NCBI RefSeq assembly: GCF_023284045.1
Contig: NZ_JAKIKQ010000002.1
Location: forward strand, 124,001-188,000
DNA length: 64,000 nt
DNA from: Shewanella kaireitica
GTDB taxonomy: Bacteria; Pseudomonadota; Gammaproteobacteria; Enterobacterales; Shewanellaceae
Direction: 5' to 3'
In this document: positions 26,695 to 36,071 of the stretch, one piece after another
Layout: each line of letters begins with the position of its first letter
Position numbering within the stretch: the first letter of the stretch is position 1
Notes under the pieces: model-generated
What the model was told of the DNA's origin: nothing
Database searches by the model: none
What the model saw: the letters and a program-made list of their open reading frames with translations, nothing else
Position numbers and translations under genes: made by a program

Positions 26695-26855
26695 TTAGTT
26701 TTATCTTCAAAAAGTTATAGCCGCTAAATTACGTTATCCATAGTAAATAACAAGTTATTAGGTTCCTTTAGTGAACCAAAATGTTGCCAAATATGTCTCA
26801 CGCTGGCAGTGAATTGCCAGATACTGATATAGTCGCTGAAGTTAAGGCGTGCTAA

Positions 26856-27701
26856 ATGAGTAATGAAATGGATGATTCACACTTGGAAAATACCACTGCA
26901 GCAGAATCACAAAACAGAGCTGAACAACCCGATAACACTGCCAGTACTCAGCAAGCAGTTGAACATGCGGCTAATACGACACATCAATTAGTCGCTCAGG
27001 CGCAATGGCAAGGCTTTGAAGAGGTTGAGCTGCAAAAGGTTGATGAGCGCTACTACACCCAAGTGCTCTATGAAAGTTTGTTCATTGCACTAATTGGCTT
27101 TATTATCGCCTCTCTCGCCACCATTTTACCCGGTGCACTGAGCGTTACCTATGTCATCCTCGTCATAACTGCGGTTCTGCTGTTAATGTTTACCATTGGT
27201 TATCTTAGGCATAGGCAAGCACAAAAGCTCGGTTATGGTGTATGTGAACATGAATTCTTGATGGAAAAGGGCCTGTGGTGGCATAAACGCACTTCACTGC
27301 CCTACTCTAGATTGCAGCATGTGAGCCTGTCTCAGGGGCCACTAGAGCGGCACTTTAATCTATTTACCTTAAAGTGTTTTAGTGCAGGTAGCGGCAGTGC
27401 AGAAATAGAGCTTCCCGGTATAGAGCAACAAACCGCAGAGCATTTACGCCAACACTTACTCGCACAAGCAGCCAAAGCTCACTTAACCGATCCGCAGCAA
27501 GCAGAGTTAAGCGATGACCAAACTGAAGCCCTTAATAGCGCTGATGGACTCATGACTGAGCTATCAGCAACCAACGAAGTCGATCTACAGCAGACTGATA
27601 TAGAGCATAATGTTACCCAAACTGAAGTTCCTGATAGCACCGATGAGCTCGCAACTAAGCCATCTGCAATAAAAGAGCCTGAGGCGCGCCATGAGCAATA
27701 A
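26856..27701 (+). CDS. PH-domain (YdbS-like) membrane protein
   Basis: 281 residues. An extra Gln/Glu/Ala-rich N-terminal part (about 1-45) precedes a membrane hairpin (about 77-118) and a bacterial PH domain (GVCEHEFLMEKGLWWHKRTSLPYSRLQHVSLSQGPLERHFNL, then LKCFSAGSGSAEIELPGI). A low-complexity acidic tail of about 75 residues follows, which is unusual for the family. It overlaps the next gene by 11 bp, so it is the first gene of a pair. Confidence 0.85.
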   Translation: MSNEMDDSHLENTTAAESQNRAEQPDNTASTQQAVEHAANTTHQLVAQAQWQGFEEVELQKVDERYYTQVLYESLFIALIGFIIASLATILPGALSVTYVILVITAVLLLMFTIGYLRHRQAQKLGYGVCEHEFLMEKGLWWHKRTSLPYSRLQHVSLSQGPLERHFNLFTLKCFSAGSGSAEIELPGIEQQTAEHLRQHLLAQAAKAHLTDPQQAELSDDQTEALNSADGLMTELSATNEVDLQQTDIEHNVTQTEVPDSTDELATKPSAIKEPEARHEQ

Positions 27702-29196
27702 ATTTGCAGAATGGTCATCGCTATCTGCCTGGTCTATTATTAGCTTTACCTTGTTCGCTATAAAGCTGCTATTGAGCAACGGTTATGCGCTAATCCCTTT
27801 GGTTTACACTGGCTGGAAGCAGGGTTTTAGTAGCCCTTGGGTAATTCTTGTCGCGCTATTAAGCGTGCTATTAATTCTTAGCTTCAGCGTGCTGCAATGG
27901 CTCAAATTTCGATTCAAGATTGATGCTCACAAGCTTAATATTAAACACGGTATCATTTTCAAGAAAGTCGACGAGATCCCCTTCAATAAAATCCAGAATG
28001 TTCGCTTACAGCAACCTCTCTATTTCCGGCCTATGGGTCTTTATAGCATTGTGGTTGAAACTGCCGGCTCTAAAGGCAATGAAGCAGAACTGTCAGCCCT
28101 TGATTACAAAGAAGCGTTAGCACTTAAAAAGCGTTTGATGACAGAGCAAGAGCAGCATAGCCCAACCAGTAGTAATGACGTTGGCGCGAGCACGGCAGAG
28201 ATTCAACACAATACTGTCGTACGAAAAAGCTTTAAAGAGCTGGTTCTATTTGGCTTGTATCAGAACAATGCAATTTGGTTAGCCGTTATCTTGGGGCCAC
28301 TATTTGGTCAGGTCGATTGGGAGTCAATGGAGAACCTGCAATCCGTGCAAGCGTTCTGGGCTTGGTACGATGTTAATATCGCTATCAGCTTTATTTTACA
28401 GGCTGCCTTTGCATTATTGGCTTTAACTTTATTCTATCTACTGTTTTCGATTCTCTCGATGACATCAGCGGTGCTGAAATACTTTCCCTATCGCTTAAGT
28501 CGTAGTGGAAATACCTTACATCGCACGGGCGGGATTATCGCCAAACAAAACGATGCTTTAGCAATAAAACGCATTCAAGTCGTTAAGTTATATCAACCGT
28601 TAGTAGGCCGACTCTTTCAACGCTGGACGGTGTATTTCCAGCAAGTAAAAGGTCATGAAATTGAGCAGCGTGGCAGCAGTAACATGCTGGTACCGACGAT
28701 GTCTCGTAGAGATATTGCCAAGCTACTACCAAAGCTAAAAGGTATTGAGGCAACCTCCACCACGCAGCCTAAAGCCTACCAACATATCCACCTAGGCTGG
28801 TTTTGGCGGCGTGGCCTACTGCCATTACTGGTTCCTGCAATTAATACTTACTTTCATGGTTTAGATATATTTACAGAGATCCTTTGGATTGCTGCTAGCC
28901 TATTTTGTATTGGGATCTACCTAAGATATCGCCAATATGGTTATGTGATTGACGGGGATAACCTGTGGTTTCACTCAGGCTTACTCGGCCACTCTTGGCA
29001 ACTTGTCGCATTGAGTAAAGTTCAGCATGTTGCAATGAGCCAAACCCCGAGTCAAAAACGCAGTCAATTAGCTAATCTTGAAATTGGACTTGCTAGCGGC
29101 AGTATTAAGCTACCCTATATATCAGTAATCGATGCCCGTTATATCGCTGAGCGATCTCTATCGCTTGTTCATAATGACCACAGGAATTGGATTTAA
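27691..29196 (+). CDS. PH-domain (YdbT-like) membrane protein
   Basis: 501 residues with three tandem bacterial PH modules (KHGIIFKKVDEIPFNKIQNVRLQQPL, RTGGIIAKQNDALAIKRIQVVKLYQPL and HSGLLGHSWQLVALSKVQHVAMSQTPSQ) between paired membrane segments. It is the larger partner of the YdbS-like gene upstream, with which it overlaps. The bPH2 pair occurs widely in bacteria with only general membrane or antimicrobial-peptide resistance roles described, so the function here is open. Confidence 0.87.
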   Translation: MSNKFAEWSSLSAWSIISFTLFAIKLLLSNGYALIPLVYTGWKQGFSSPWVILVALLSVLLILSFSVLQWLKFRFKIDAHKLNIKHGIIFKKVDEIPFNKIQNVRLQQPLYFRPMGLYSIVVETAGSKGNEAELSALDYKEALALKKRLMTEQEQHSPTSSNDVGASTAEIQHNTVVRKSFKELVLFGLYQNNAIWLAVILGPLFGQVDWESMENLQSVQAFWAWYDVNIAISFILQAAFALLALTLFYLLFSILSMTSAVLKYFPYRLSRSGNTLHRTGGIIAKQNDALAIKRIQVVKLYQPLVGRLFQRWTVYFQQVKGHEIEQRGSSNMLVPTMSRRDIAKLLPKLKGIEATSTTQPKAYQHIHLGWFWRRGLLPLLVPAINTYFHGLDIFTEILWIAASLFCIGIYLRYRQYGYVIDGDNLWFHSGLLGHSWQLVALSKVQHVAMSQTPSQKRSQLANLEIGLASGSIKLPYISVIDARYIAERSLSLVHNDHRNWI

Positions 29197-29198
29197 CC

Positions 29199-29765
29199 AT
29201 GGATCAAATAGCAGAAAACACCCCAGTAACTCCCGATACTATTTTGCATTTTTGGTTTAACGAGATAGAAGCGAAACAGTGGTGGATAAAAGATACCGAG
29301 TTTGATGCGCTGATAAAGAATCGTTTTGAAGCCCTGCTAAAACAAGCCGTTGCAGGAGAGCTTTACCATTGGCGTGCAACGCCAGAGGGACGCTTAGCGG
29401 AAATAATCGTGCTAGATCAATTCTCACGTAATATCTATCGTGATACGCCGCAATCTTTTGCTGCCGATCCGGTCGCTTTAGTGCTAGCACAAGAAGCCGT
29501 TGCACTTAACAGTGATAGCGAACTTAAAGCCAAGCAAGTAGCATTTTTATTCATGCCCTATATGCACAGTGAATCGCTTGCCGTCCACGAAGTCGCAGTG
29601 CGATTATTTAGCCGAGAAGCCGCTCAAGGTAACCTTGAGTTTGAGCTCAGGCACAAAGCGATTATCGAACAGTTCGGCCGTTACCCACATCGAAATGCGA
29701 TTTTAGGCCGCACATCTACTGCTGCAGAATTGGCATTTTTGCAGCAACCTGGATCTAGCTTCTAG
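29199..29765 (+). CDS. DUF924 family protein
   Basis: 188 residues if the ATG at 29199 is used (a TTG at 29187 is also open but has no proper ribosome site spacing). The DUF924 landmarks are ILHFWFNEIEAKQWWIKD, EIIVLDQFSRNIYRDTP and FGRYPHRNAILGR. The family is all-helical and its function is not established. It starts 2 bp after the PH-domain gene, so it is likely part of the same operon. Confidence 0.88.
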   Translation: MDQIAENTPVTPDTILHFWFNEIEAKQWWIKDTEFDALIKNRFEALLKQAVAGELYHWRATPEGRLAEIIVLDQFSRNIYRDTPQSFAADPVALVLAQEAVALNSDSELKAKQVAFLFMPYMHSESLAVHEVAVRLFSREAAQGNLEFELRHKAIIEQFGRYPHRNAILGRTSTAAELAFLQQPGSSF

Positions 29766-29812
29766 CGGGGGGAAACTAACACGCCCCTGACTTGCTAATT
29801 GTTCAAGCAAGC

Positions 29813-30256
29813 TTATTTAACCACTAACACCGGGGTTTTAGCTTTATTCGCTAATGCCTCGGCAATATTGGGATTAAGTAGGTGCGCAATGCCCTGTCGA
29901 CCATGGCTAGCAACCACTATCATGCCGACTTCCCCTTGCTCTGATTCAGCTAGAATCTCAGTTAACACATCACCACTGCGGATCACGGTTTGTACATTGA
30001 GACCATGATTGAGCTCCGCCTGTATATCGAGCTGAATTTTTTGCAAACTTTCAGTCGCAAACGAAGTTATCTGTTGCTCAAGCTCTGCCACAGCTTCAAC
30101 CGCTAAGCCATAGTGATGCTCATTAAATGGCTCGCTCATCACATGTAGCAACCTTAAACTGACGCCATACAAATTTGCCATCTCTACCGCATAACTGAGC
30201 GCATGTGACGCCGTGATGGAGAAATCTGTTGGACAAAGGATCTGACGAGTACGCAT
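29813..30256 (-). CDS. Universal stress protein (UspA family), copy 2
   Basis: 147 residues. MRTRQILCPTDFSITASHAL at the N terminus and VVASHGRQGIAHLLNPNIAEALANKAKTPVLVV at the C terminus give the ATP-binding G-type motif (GxxG...) of the family. It lies 50 bp downstream of a close paralogue on the same strand, which shares MRNRQILCPTDFSETASHALKYA. The tandem pair looks like a duplication. A role in survival under stress is inferred from the family. Confidence 0.9.
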   Translation of the reverse strand: MRTRQILCPTDFSITASHALSYAVEMANLYGVSLRLLHVMSEPFNEHHYGLAVEAVAELEQQITSFATESLQKIQLDIQAELNHGLNVQTVIRSGDVLTEILAESEQGEVGMIVVASHGRQGIAHLLNPNIAEALANKAKTPVLVVK

Positions 30257-30306
30257 AGCGACTCCTTTTTTTAACTGATAATGTTAGTAATCAAGATTTG
30301 CTATTG

Positions 30307-30738
30307 CTACTTCACCACTAACACAGGGCACTTAGCCCGATTCGCCACCGCTTCTGCAACATTAGTGGCCAAGAAATGAGATAAGCCCGTACGACCGTGG
30401 CTAGCAATAACAATCATCCCCGCCTCTGAACATTCCGCTTCTTTAAGGATCTGCTCCGAAGCAACGCCATGGCGAATAACGCTCTCTACTGACAACTCAC
30501 TATTAAGCTCGGCTAACAAGGCATGCATCTGCTCTGCAGCATTATCTTCCATGCTCTTGGCAAGCTCTTCTGGCGTCACGGTGAGTATTTGGTAGTTCTC
30601 AAGTCCTACAGGCTGATCAATAACATGCACCAATCGTAAACCTACATGGTAAAGGTTAGCCATCTCTATCGCATATTTCAGTGCATGCGAAGCGGTTTCA
30701 GAAAAGTCGGTCGGGCATAATATTTGTCGATTACGCAT
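30307..30738 (-). CDS. Universal stress protein (UspA family), copy 1
   Basis: 143 residues starting at the ATG at 30738, chosen because GGAGGAATTCGAT precedes it; the frame is open to 30786 but that part is not UspA-like. The C terminus has VIASHGRTGLSHFLATNVAEAVANRAKCPVLVV, the ATP-binding signature. It is the upstream gene of a tandem pair with the copy at 29813. Confidence 0.9.
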   Translation of the reverse strand: MRNRQILCPTDFSETASHALKYAIEMANLYHVGLRLVHVIDQPVGLENYQILTVTPEELAKSMEDNAAEQMHALLAELNSELSVESVIRHGVASEQILKEAECSEAGMIVIASHGRTGLSHFLATNVAEAVANRAKCPVLVVK

Positions 30739-30935
30739 ATCGAATTCCTCCAAACATTGTTTAATTAGGCTTTGCTGTGGCTGCAAATCACTTTAGTCAT
30801 TCGTTCTAACTCATCTAAAGCTAAAGCAGACATCAAAGCTGAATCGCTAGCATAAAGGCTTTATATATCGCAGCCTATACAGCCACAAACTAACAGCTTA
30901 ATAGTTTGAGTAAAAAATTTTTAACTCGTTCAACT

Positions 30936-31316
30936 TTAATCTTTTAACCACTTATATGCTTGCTCCCGATCTTCAAAGAACTTAGCGTCATAGGGGGTAA
31001 ACCAACCCGCAATTTTTGTCATCCACTCCTGAAAGTTACCACTACCGACCACCGCGATTTTTTTAAACTCCCGCCCGTGAGCTAACCCAAGTTTAAGATC
31101 ATCCCACGCAGCTCTTAACTCCCAACCATCAAGCTCAGTGACATCAGCAATAACATTAATTTCTGGATGCTCGACTCCAGCTAAAGCAGACTCAATCATA
31201 GGCACCATATATTGATAATCTTGATGAGTCAGCTTGCCCTTCGCGGTAAAGCTCAAGTGGAACTTGTTATCAAACCGCTCTATACCCACTGATATTCCAT
31301 GTGTTTTATCACTCAT
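30936..31316 (-). CDS. SpoIIAA-like (STAS) domain protein
   Basis: 126 residues. SFTAKGKLTHQDYQYMVPMIESAL and INVIADVTELDGWELRAAWDDLKLGLAHGREFKKIAVVGSGNFQEW are typical of the PF11964 SpoIIAA-like family, which has the STAS fold but does not always act as an anti-sigma antagonist. It lies alone on the minus strand; the 165 bp upstream also carry the divergent aldehyde dehydrogenase promoter. Function unknown. Confidence 0.85.
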   Translation of the reverse strand: MSDKTHGISVGIERFDNKFHLSFTAKGKLTHQDYQYMVPMIESALAGVEHPEINVIADVTELDGWELRAAWDDLKLGLAHGREFKKIAVVGSGNFQEWMTKIAGWFTPYDAKFFEDREQAYKWLKD

Positions 31317-31438
31317 CTTTATCTCCTTTGTTGATGTAATACCTCATTTCATTTTAGTGCAGTTTAGCTAAGTGAAGTTGATCTTGCTCACAAAACAAAC
31401 TGATATTTGACCTTTACAAAAAAGTGGATTACTATCAG

Positions 31439-31456
31439 ACCGACTAATCAGTCGGT
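31439..31456. promoter_or_regulatory. Palindromic operator, probable TetR site
   Basis: ACCGACTAATCAGTCGGT is a perfect 7-bp inverted repeat with a 4-nt centre, 25 bp before the aldehyde dehydrogenase ATG. Palindromes of this kind are typical TetR operators, and a TetR gene follows the dehydrogenase. Confidence 0.65.
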
Positions 31457-31481
31457 TATTTAAAAAGCACTCTCTGGAGCG

Positions 31482-32915
31482 ATGAAAATGAACATGCCAA
31501 TTCAACAACAAGCAACACAGCCTTTATCAGATATTCTAGTCGCGCAGCGTACTCAGTATCTCGCTCAGCCTGCTCCATCCTATGAGGCTAGAATTGAGCA
31601 CCTAAAGAGCCTTAAAAAATCGATATTAGCCCATCAAGAGCAACTGGTTCAGGCGTTAAACCGAGATTATGGTAACCGCTCAATTGATGACAGTAATATC
31701 TCTGACATCATGCCGTGTATCAACAACATCAATTACAGTCTCAAACACTTGAAAAAGTGGATGAAACCAAGTCGCCGGCATGCAGGCCTATTGCTCGCTC
31801 CGGCAAGCATTAAAGTGCAATACCAACCGCTTGGCGTTGTCGGCATTATTGTGCCTTGGAACTTCCCTATCATGCTATCGGTAGGCCCTCTGATCACCGC
31901 ATTAGCTGCCGGTAACCGAGCAATGATAAAGCTGTCAGAATTTACCCCGGAGACCAACAAAGTCCTGATTGCCATGCTTGCAAGCATCTATGATCAAAAC
32001 CATGTTGCCTGCGTTGAAGGCGAAGCGGATGTTGCTGCAGAATTCTCATCGCTACCGTTTGACCATATGCTGTTCACCGGCTCCACTACCGTTGGTCGTC
32101 ACGTTATGCGCAGTGCAGCGCAAAACCTTACCCCAGTGACCTTAGAGCTTGGTGGTAAATCACCGGTTATCGTCGCCGATGATATTGATATGAATATTGC
32201 AGTTGAGCGCATGATCTACGGTAAGTGTCTTAACTCAGGTCAAATATGTGTCGCACCCGATTACGTGCTAGTGCCTAAAGAAAAGCTTAATGATTTTGTG
32301 CAAGCCTACAAAACAAAATTTACCAAGATGTATGGCCAAGTCAGTGACAACAAAGACTATGGCAGTATCATCAACCAACGTCAGTTTGACCGTGTGATGC
32401 AAGTTCTCGATGATGCTAAAGCAAAGGGCGCAACTGTAGTGAGTGCCAATGACGAAGCGATTAATACTGAAAAACGTAAAGTCCCCACCCAAGTTATTAC
32501 TGGCGCCACCGACGATATGCTATTGCTGCAAGATGAGATATTTGGTCCATTACTGCCCGTTATCCCTTACGACGACTTAGATGAAGCCATCGATTACGTT
32601 AATCAACGCCCGCGTCCATTAGCACTCTACTTAATGAGCTTTGATAAGACGACTCAGCAGAAAGTCATGAACCACACTCACTCTGGCGGCGTTTGTATTA
32701 ATGAAACCGTATTTCATGTTGCCGCGGATGACGCACCGTTTGGTGGTATCGGTCCATCAGGAATGGGACACTACCACGGTAAAGAGGGCTTCTTGACCTT
32801 CAGTCATGCTAAAACGATTCTCAAGCGTGGCAAGTTCTTTAATACTGGAAAACTAGTCCACCCTCCTTATGGCGGCGCGTTGCAACAATTGCTGACAAAG
32901 TTTTTCCTGCGCTAA
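31482..32915 (+). CDS. Coniferyl-aldehyde dehydrogenase-like (NAD(P)-dependent ALDH)
   Basis: 477 residues. The N terminus of this subgroup (LAQPAPSYEARIEHLKSLKKSILAHQEQLVQALNRDYG) leads to WNFPIMLSVGPL, FTGSTTVGRHVM, TLELGGKSPV with the general base Glu, and NSGQICVAPDYVLVP with the catalytic Cys. The family includes CalB-type enzymes that oxidise aromatic and medium aldehydes. The start at 31482 is near the TetR palindrome. A TetR regulator follows after 21 bp on the same strand. Confidence 0.92.
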   Translation: MKMNMPIQQQATQPLSDILVAQRTQYLAQPAPSYEARIEHLKSLKKSILAHQEQLVQALNRDYGNRSIDDSNISDIMPCINNINYSLKHLKKWMKPSRRHAGLLLAPASIKVQYQPLGVVGIIVPWNFPIMLSVGPLITALAAGNRAMIKLSEFTPETNKVLIAMLASIYDQNHVACVEGEADVAAEFSSLPFDHMLFTGSTTVGRHVMRSAAQNLTPVTLELGGKSPVIVADDIDMNIAVERMIYGKCLNSGQICVAPDYVLVPKEKLNDFVQAYKTKFTKMYGQVSDNKDYGSIINQRQFDRVMQVLDDAKAKGATVVSANDEAINTEKRKVPTQVITGATDDMLLLQDEIFGPLLPVIPYDDLDEAIDYVNQRPRPLALYLMSFDKTTQQKVMNHTHSGGVCINETVFHVAADDAPFGGIGPSGMGHYHGKEGFLTFSHAKTILKRGKFFNTGKLVHPPYGGALQQLLTKFFLR

Positions 32916-32936
32916 AGCATTAGGATAATCTCACTG

Positions 32937-33509
32937 ATGAGTAAAATAGATAAAAAACAAGCCATACTAGACACTGCGCTGACACTCTTTGTCAGCCAGG
33001 GCTTTTATGCCACATCAACGGCCTCTATCGCCAAAACTGCAGGAGTGGCAACAGGGACGCTATTTCATCATTTCGCTTCAAAAAATGAATTGATGAACTA
33101 TCTCTTTCTCAATATAAAGCAAGAGCTTGCAACTGAAATACAATCGAAACCGAGCAACAGGGGAGATCTGCAGTTAGACGCTGAATACCTGTGGAATGTT
33201 GCTATCGATTGGGCGATTGCCAACCCGTTAAAGCAGGAGTTCTTTCAGCAATATTCAATGTCACCTTCAATTGCAGCAGAAGTCAGGCAGCAAGCAATGA
33301 CAGGAATATTGAGCTTTATGGGCGAACTGATCACCCTTGGTCAAAAAACAGGCGTTCTCGCAAATTATCCGCTATCATTGATGCTAGAAGGTTGCCACGG
33401 TCAGTATTTGGCCGCGACAAGGTACTTCTTAGACCACCCAGATAAGTGGCAAGATGAAACACACAAGCAGGCAAGCTTTTCGATGTTTTGGAACGCAATG
33501 AAAGCCTAA
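32937..33509 (+). CDS. TetR/AcrR-family repressor
   Basis: 190 residues. The HTH at about 25-47 is TASIAKTAGVATGTLFHHFASKNELMNYLF, and the C-terminal part is helical. It probably represses the upstream aldehyde dehydrogenase gene through the palindrome at 31439-31456; the two genes would form an autoregulated operon. Confidence 0.9.
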   Translation: MSKIDKKQAILDTALTLFVSQGFYATSTASIAKTAGVATGTLFHHFASKNELMNYLFLNIKQELATEIQSKPSNRGDLQLDAEYLWNVAIDWAIANPLKQEFFQQYSMSPSIAAEVRQQAMTGILSFMGELITLGQKTGVLANYPLSLMLEGCHGQYLAATRYFLDHPDKWQDETHKQASFSMFWNAMKA

Positions 33510-33576
33510 TTGTGGCTATAACAGTAACAAGCTCATGGAAGAGAAAAACCTTGTTACCAGTGTTTTAATTTTAGAT

Positions 33577-33598
33577 GTAGAAGTAGAAGTAGAAGTAG
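33577..33598. repeat. Short GTAGAA tandem repeat
   Basis: Three full copies and a partial copy of GTAGAA in direct tandem, just upstream of the DUF1272 gene. A small microsatellite that could change length. Confidence 0.7.
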
Positions 33599-33623
33599 CT
33601 TAGTTATTCAAGGGAGTGAATTT

Positions 33624-33845
33624 ATGTTAAGAATGAAAACAGAGTGCGAGTGCTGCAAGACCAAGCTAGCGAGAAAAGAGGTCGCTTATATCTGCTCTTT
33701 CGAGTGCACCTATTGCAAAAGCTGCAGTGAAAAAATGCATTTCACCTGTAACAACTGCCAAGGTGCGTTAGTACTTAGGCCACCTAGGTTAATTGAGCCA
33801 TTTAAGATCCCAGCAGCGGAGCTCAAAAATACCCTTTTCAGTTAG
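33624..33845 (+). CDS. DUF1272 cysteine-rich protein
   Basis: 73 residues. The zinc-binding CxxC-rich body MKTECECCKTKLARKEVAYICSFECTYCKSC is followed by CNNCQGALVLRPPR. DUF1272 proteins are small predicted zinc proteins of unknown role. AGGGAGTG precedes the ATG (a second Met is 4 codons on). It ends at the hairpin 33874-33897. Confidence 0.85.
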   Translation: MLRMKTECECCKTKLARKEVAYICSFECTYCKSCSEKMHFTCNNCQGALVLRPPRLIEPFKIPAAELKNTLFS

Positions 33846-33873
33846 CTAAGTAATTTTTAACTGTAAAATAATG

Positions 33874-33897
33874 AAAGGTCAGCAAATGCTGGCCTTT
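33874..33897 (+). terminator. Terminator of DUF1272 gene
   Basis: AAAGGTCAGC and GCTGGCCTTT pair across an AAAT loop, with one wobble, followed by ATT. It lies about 30 bp after the stop. Confidence 0.75.
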
Positions 33898-33961
33898 ATT
33901 GTGTTTAAGAGGATTTTATCAGCATGGGAGTTATCGGCTAAAGCATATTTACTTGCGACTT

Positions 33962-34189
33962 TTACTGAGGTTCTAGAGTCATCTTCTTTAGCCTTCTTAC
34001 CAATTCAAATATCCCCCAACTTCCCAATCCAAGTAGGCTAATCTGTATTGAGTTAATAGCACTGAAACTAAAATCCTCTGAGTACGCAGCCAAACCGATA
34101 AGGTAGCCTGCCTGAAAAATCCCCACAGTGGCAAAAGTGATGTAAATTACCAATAAAAAGGGCTTCGATAATCGAGAACGATAAAACAT
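33962..34189 (-). CDS. Small membrane protein, unknown
   Basis: 75 residues with two predicted membrane segments (LVIYITFATVGIFQAGYLIGL and INSIQISLLGLGSWGIFELV) and a basic C terminus (RRLKKMTLEPQ). AGGAGCC precedes the start on the minus strand. It is followed upstream by a similar small membrane gene on the same strand; both may form a unit. No family recognised. Confidence 0.5.
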   Translation of the reverse strand: MFYRSRLSKPFLLVIYITFATVGIFQAGYLIGLAAYSEDFSFSAINSIQISLLGLGSWGIFELVRRLKKMTLEPQ

Positions 34190-34269
34190 AAAGGCTCCTG
34201 TCTAAATCCTGTTTAGCTTGAAAGTTACTCGCAAGAGAGGGCAATAGGCGCAATAAAGCAAACAAATAT

Positions 34270-34497
34270 TTAGCCTTCAAAAGACTTAGCAAGCTTGACT
34301 CGCCACATGCTATATCCAAATAGAATCCCTGCTATAGGAAAAATGATCAATGAGGATATAAGCCCATCAAAAAACGACATGTCTCCCATAATCATCTGAA
34401 TTAACTGCACGATCACTGCGGTGGAAACTCCCCAACCGAGCACGCCAACCAGCAACACAAATCGAACCATATCGTATTTTCCTGCACTCAAACTCAT
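34270..34497 (-). CDS. Small membrane protein, unknown
   Basis: 75 residues from the ATG at 34497 (AGGAGG lies just upstream; another in-frame ATG directly precedes it). Two hydrophobic segments, VRFVLLVGVLGWGVSTAVIVQL and LISSLIIFPIAGILFGYSM. It sits 80 bp upstream of the other small membrane gene. Function unknown. Confidence 0.5.
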   Translation of the reverse strand: MSLSAGKYDMVRFVLLVGVLGWGVSTAVIVQLIQMIMGDMSFFDGLISSLIIFPIAGILFGYSMWRVKLAKSFEG

Positions 34498-34571
34498 CAT
34501 TCCTCCTTGAAGATTGTTCACTAAAAAGAACGACTAACTAAAAATAGCACTTTTAAAATCTTGCAGTATAG

Positions 34572-36071
34572 TTACTCTTTCTCAAGTTCAGTTTGCATCT
34601 CTTCACTGGTTAACACCCCACCGCCTAATGCACGGTACAGAGTAATCATTGACAGCAGTCGGTCACGTTTTACCAGGCTTAACGTCAGCTCAGCACTGAA
34701 CAAATTCCGCTGGGCATCCATCAAATCTAATGAACTAGACACGCCATTGCGGTAGCGCAGCATGGCTAAGCGCGTATATTCTGTTGATGCTTCAACCAAC
34801 TCTTGCTGTGCTTCAATGGCTAATTCTGAACGCCTAAAACTATTCATTGCATCGTTAACTTCAAAATAGGCCGCAAGCACAGTACTCCTGTATTTGAGCA
34901 TCGCCTGTTTTGCTTCCTCTTGCGCAATATCATATTGCGCCGAAATCTTACCAGAGTTGAATATTGGCGCAGTTATACCACCGAGTAGTGACCACGTTAC
35001 CCCTTCACTATCAAAAATATCACTCAGATTTGAAGACTCTGAACCATAGCTACCACTGATGGTGAATTTTGGGAAAAAAGCGGTCTTAGCGACTCCAACA
35101 TTGGCGTTGGCAGTAATAAGAGCTTGCTCTGCGGTTTTAACATCAGGACGTTGCGATAGCATTTGCGAAGGTATGCCAACTGCAAATGAGTCAGGGAACA
35201 GTGGGCCTTCAGCTTTTAACTGCGCTTCTGTTTTAGGCGTTAGTGGGTACTTAAACTCCCCTAATAGGATCCGTAATTGATTGGCCTTCTCACTGCGCTC
35301 ATAATCGAGATCGGGCAATGTGACTTTGGCACTTTGATACTCCACTTCAGCTTGTCTGACTTGCAAGCCAGATATCACGCCATTTTGCTTACGCAACCTG
35401 GCAAGATCTCGCTCCTTTTTACGCAGTGCAGCGGTATTAAGTGAAATTTGGTAACGCTGCTCAATATCAAGCCATTCATAGTAACGACCAGCCACATCAC
35501 TAATGAGACTGATAGTGGCTAGATTCAGTGCCTCTTGAGATGAGATAAAATTAGCCAATTCAGCTTCACTGCGGCGACGATTCGCCCCCCAAAGATCCAG
35601 CTCCCATGAAACCGTACCAGCAATATAAAAAGTATCTTCTTCTACAGGATCGGTACTGGTTAATGCACTATCAAGTGCCCGCTCACCACTGGCGTTTAGT
35701 CCAACCACTGGATATAACTCAGCATCAGTGACTGTGACTCCAGCCCTAGCAGCCAATAATCTTGAACGAACGCCCTCCAAATCAAGGTTTTGATCAAGGG
35801 CATGTTCAATTAGACGCTGTAACTCTGGGTCGAGGTAAAACTCACGCCAGTGTTTAAGCCCGACATTCTGCCCGTCTGCTTGCTGTAACTCATCAAGATA
35901 TTGTTGCGGTATATCCAGCTCAGGCCTTTGATAGTCTGGCCCCATAGCGCAAGCAGAAAGCAATAACATGCTTGATGCCATGCTAAATTTGAGCTTAAGG
36001 TTTTTTAAGTAAGACCTATGTGAGCCTGAGTTGATAACCTTTTTCTGCCGAGAATGTACTGGTTTAGGCAT
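34572..36071 (-). CDS. Efflux outer-membrane lipoprotein (NodT/OprM-like)
   Basis: 499 residues. After a basic N-terminal stretch the lipobox LLSAC is at about residue 40; the family body follows (MGPDYQRPELDIPQQYLDEL, and repeated helical coiled-coil and beta parts such as TTAALRKKERDLARLRKQNG and SYGSESSNLSDIFDSEGVTWSL). The start at 36071 is supported by GGAGG with 9-bp spacing, though it adds about 30 residues before the usual lipoprotein start. It overlaps the RND permease stop by 8 bp. It forms the outer-membrane channel of the tripartite pump. Confidence 0.92.
   Translation of the reverse strand: MPKPVHSRQKKVINSGSHRSYLKNLKLKFSMASSMLLLSACAMGPDYQRPELDIPQQYLDELQQADGQNVGLKHWREFYLDPELQRLIEHALDQNLDLEGVRSRLLAARAGVTVTDAELYPVVGLNASGERALDSALTSTDPVEEDTFYIAGTVSWELDLWGANRRRSEAELANFISSQEALNLATISLISDVAGRYYEWLDIEQRYQISLNTAALRKKERDLARLRKQNGVISGLQVRQAEVEYQSAKVTLPDLDYERSEKANQLRILLGEFKYPLTPKTEAQLKAEGPLFPDSFAVGIPSQMLSQRPDVKTAEQALITANANVGVAKTAFFPKFTISGSYGSESSNLSDIFDSEGVTWSLLGGITAPIFNSGKISAQYDIAQEEAKQAMLKYRSTVLAAYFEVNDAMNSFRRSELAIEAQQELVEASTEYTRLAMLRYRNGVSSSLDLMDAQRNLFSAELTLSLVKRDRLLSMITLYRALGGGVLTSEEMQTELEKE

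Noticed and set aside
33962..34521. Toxin-antitoxin pair made of the two small membrane genes
   Set aside because: Both proteins are membrane proteins without antitoxin features, and no pairing by sequence is visible.
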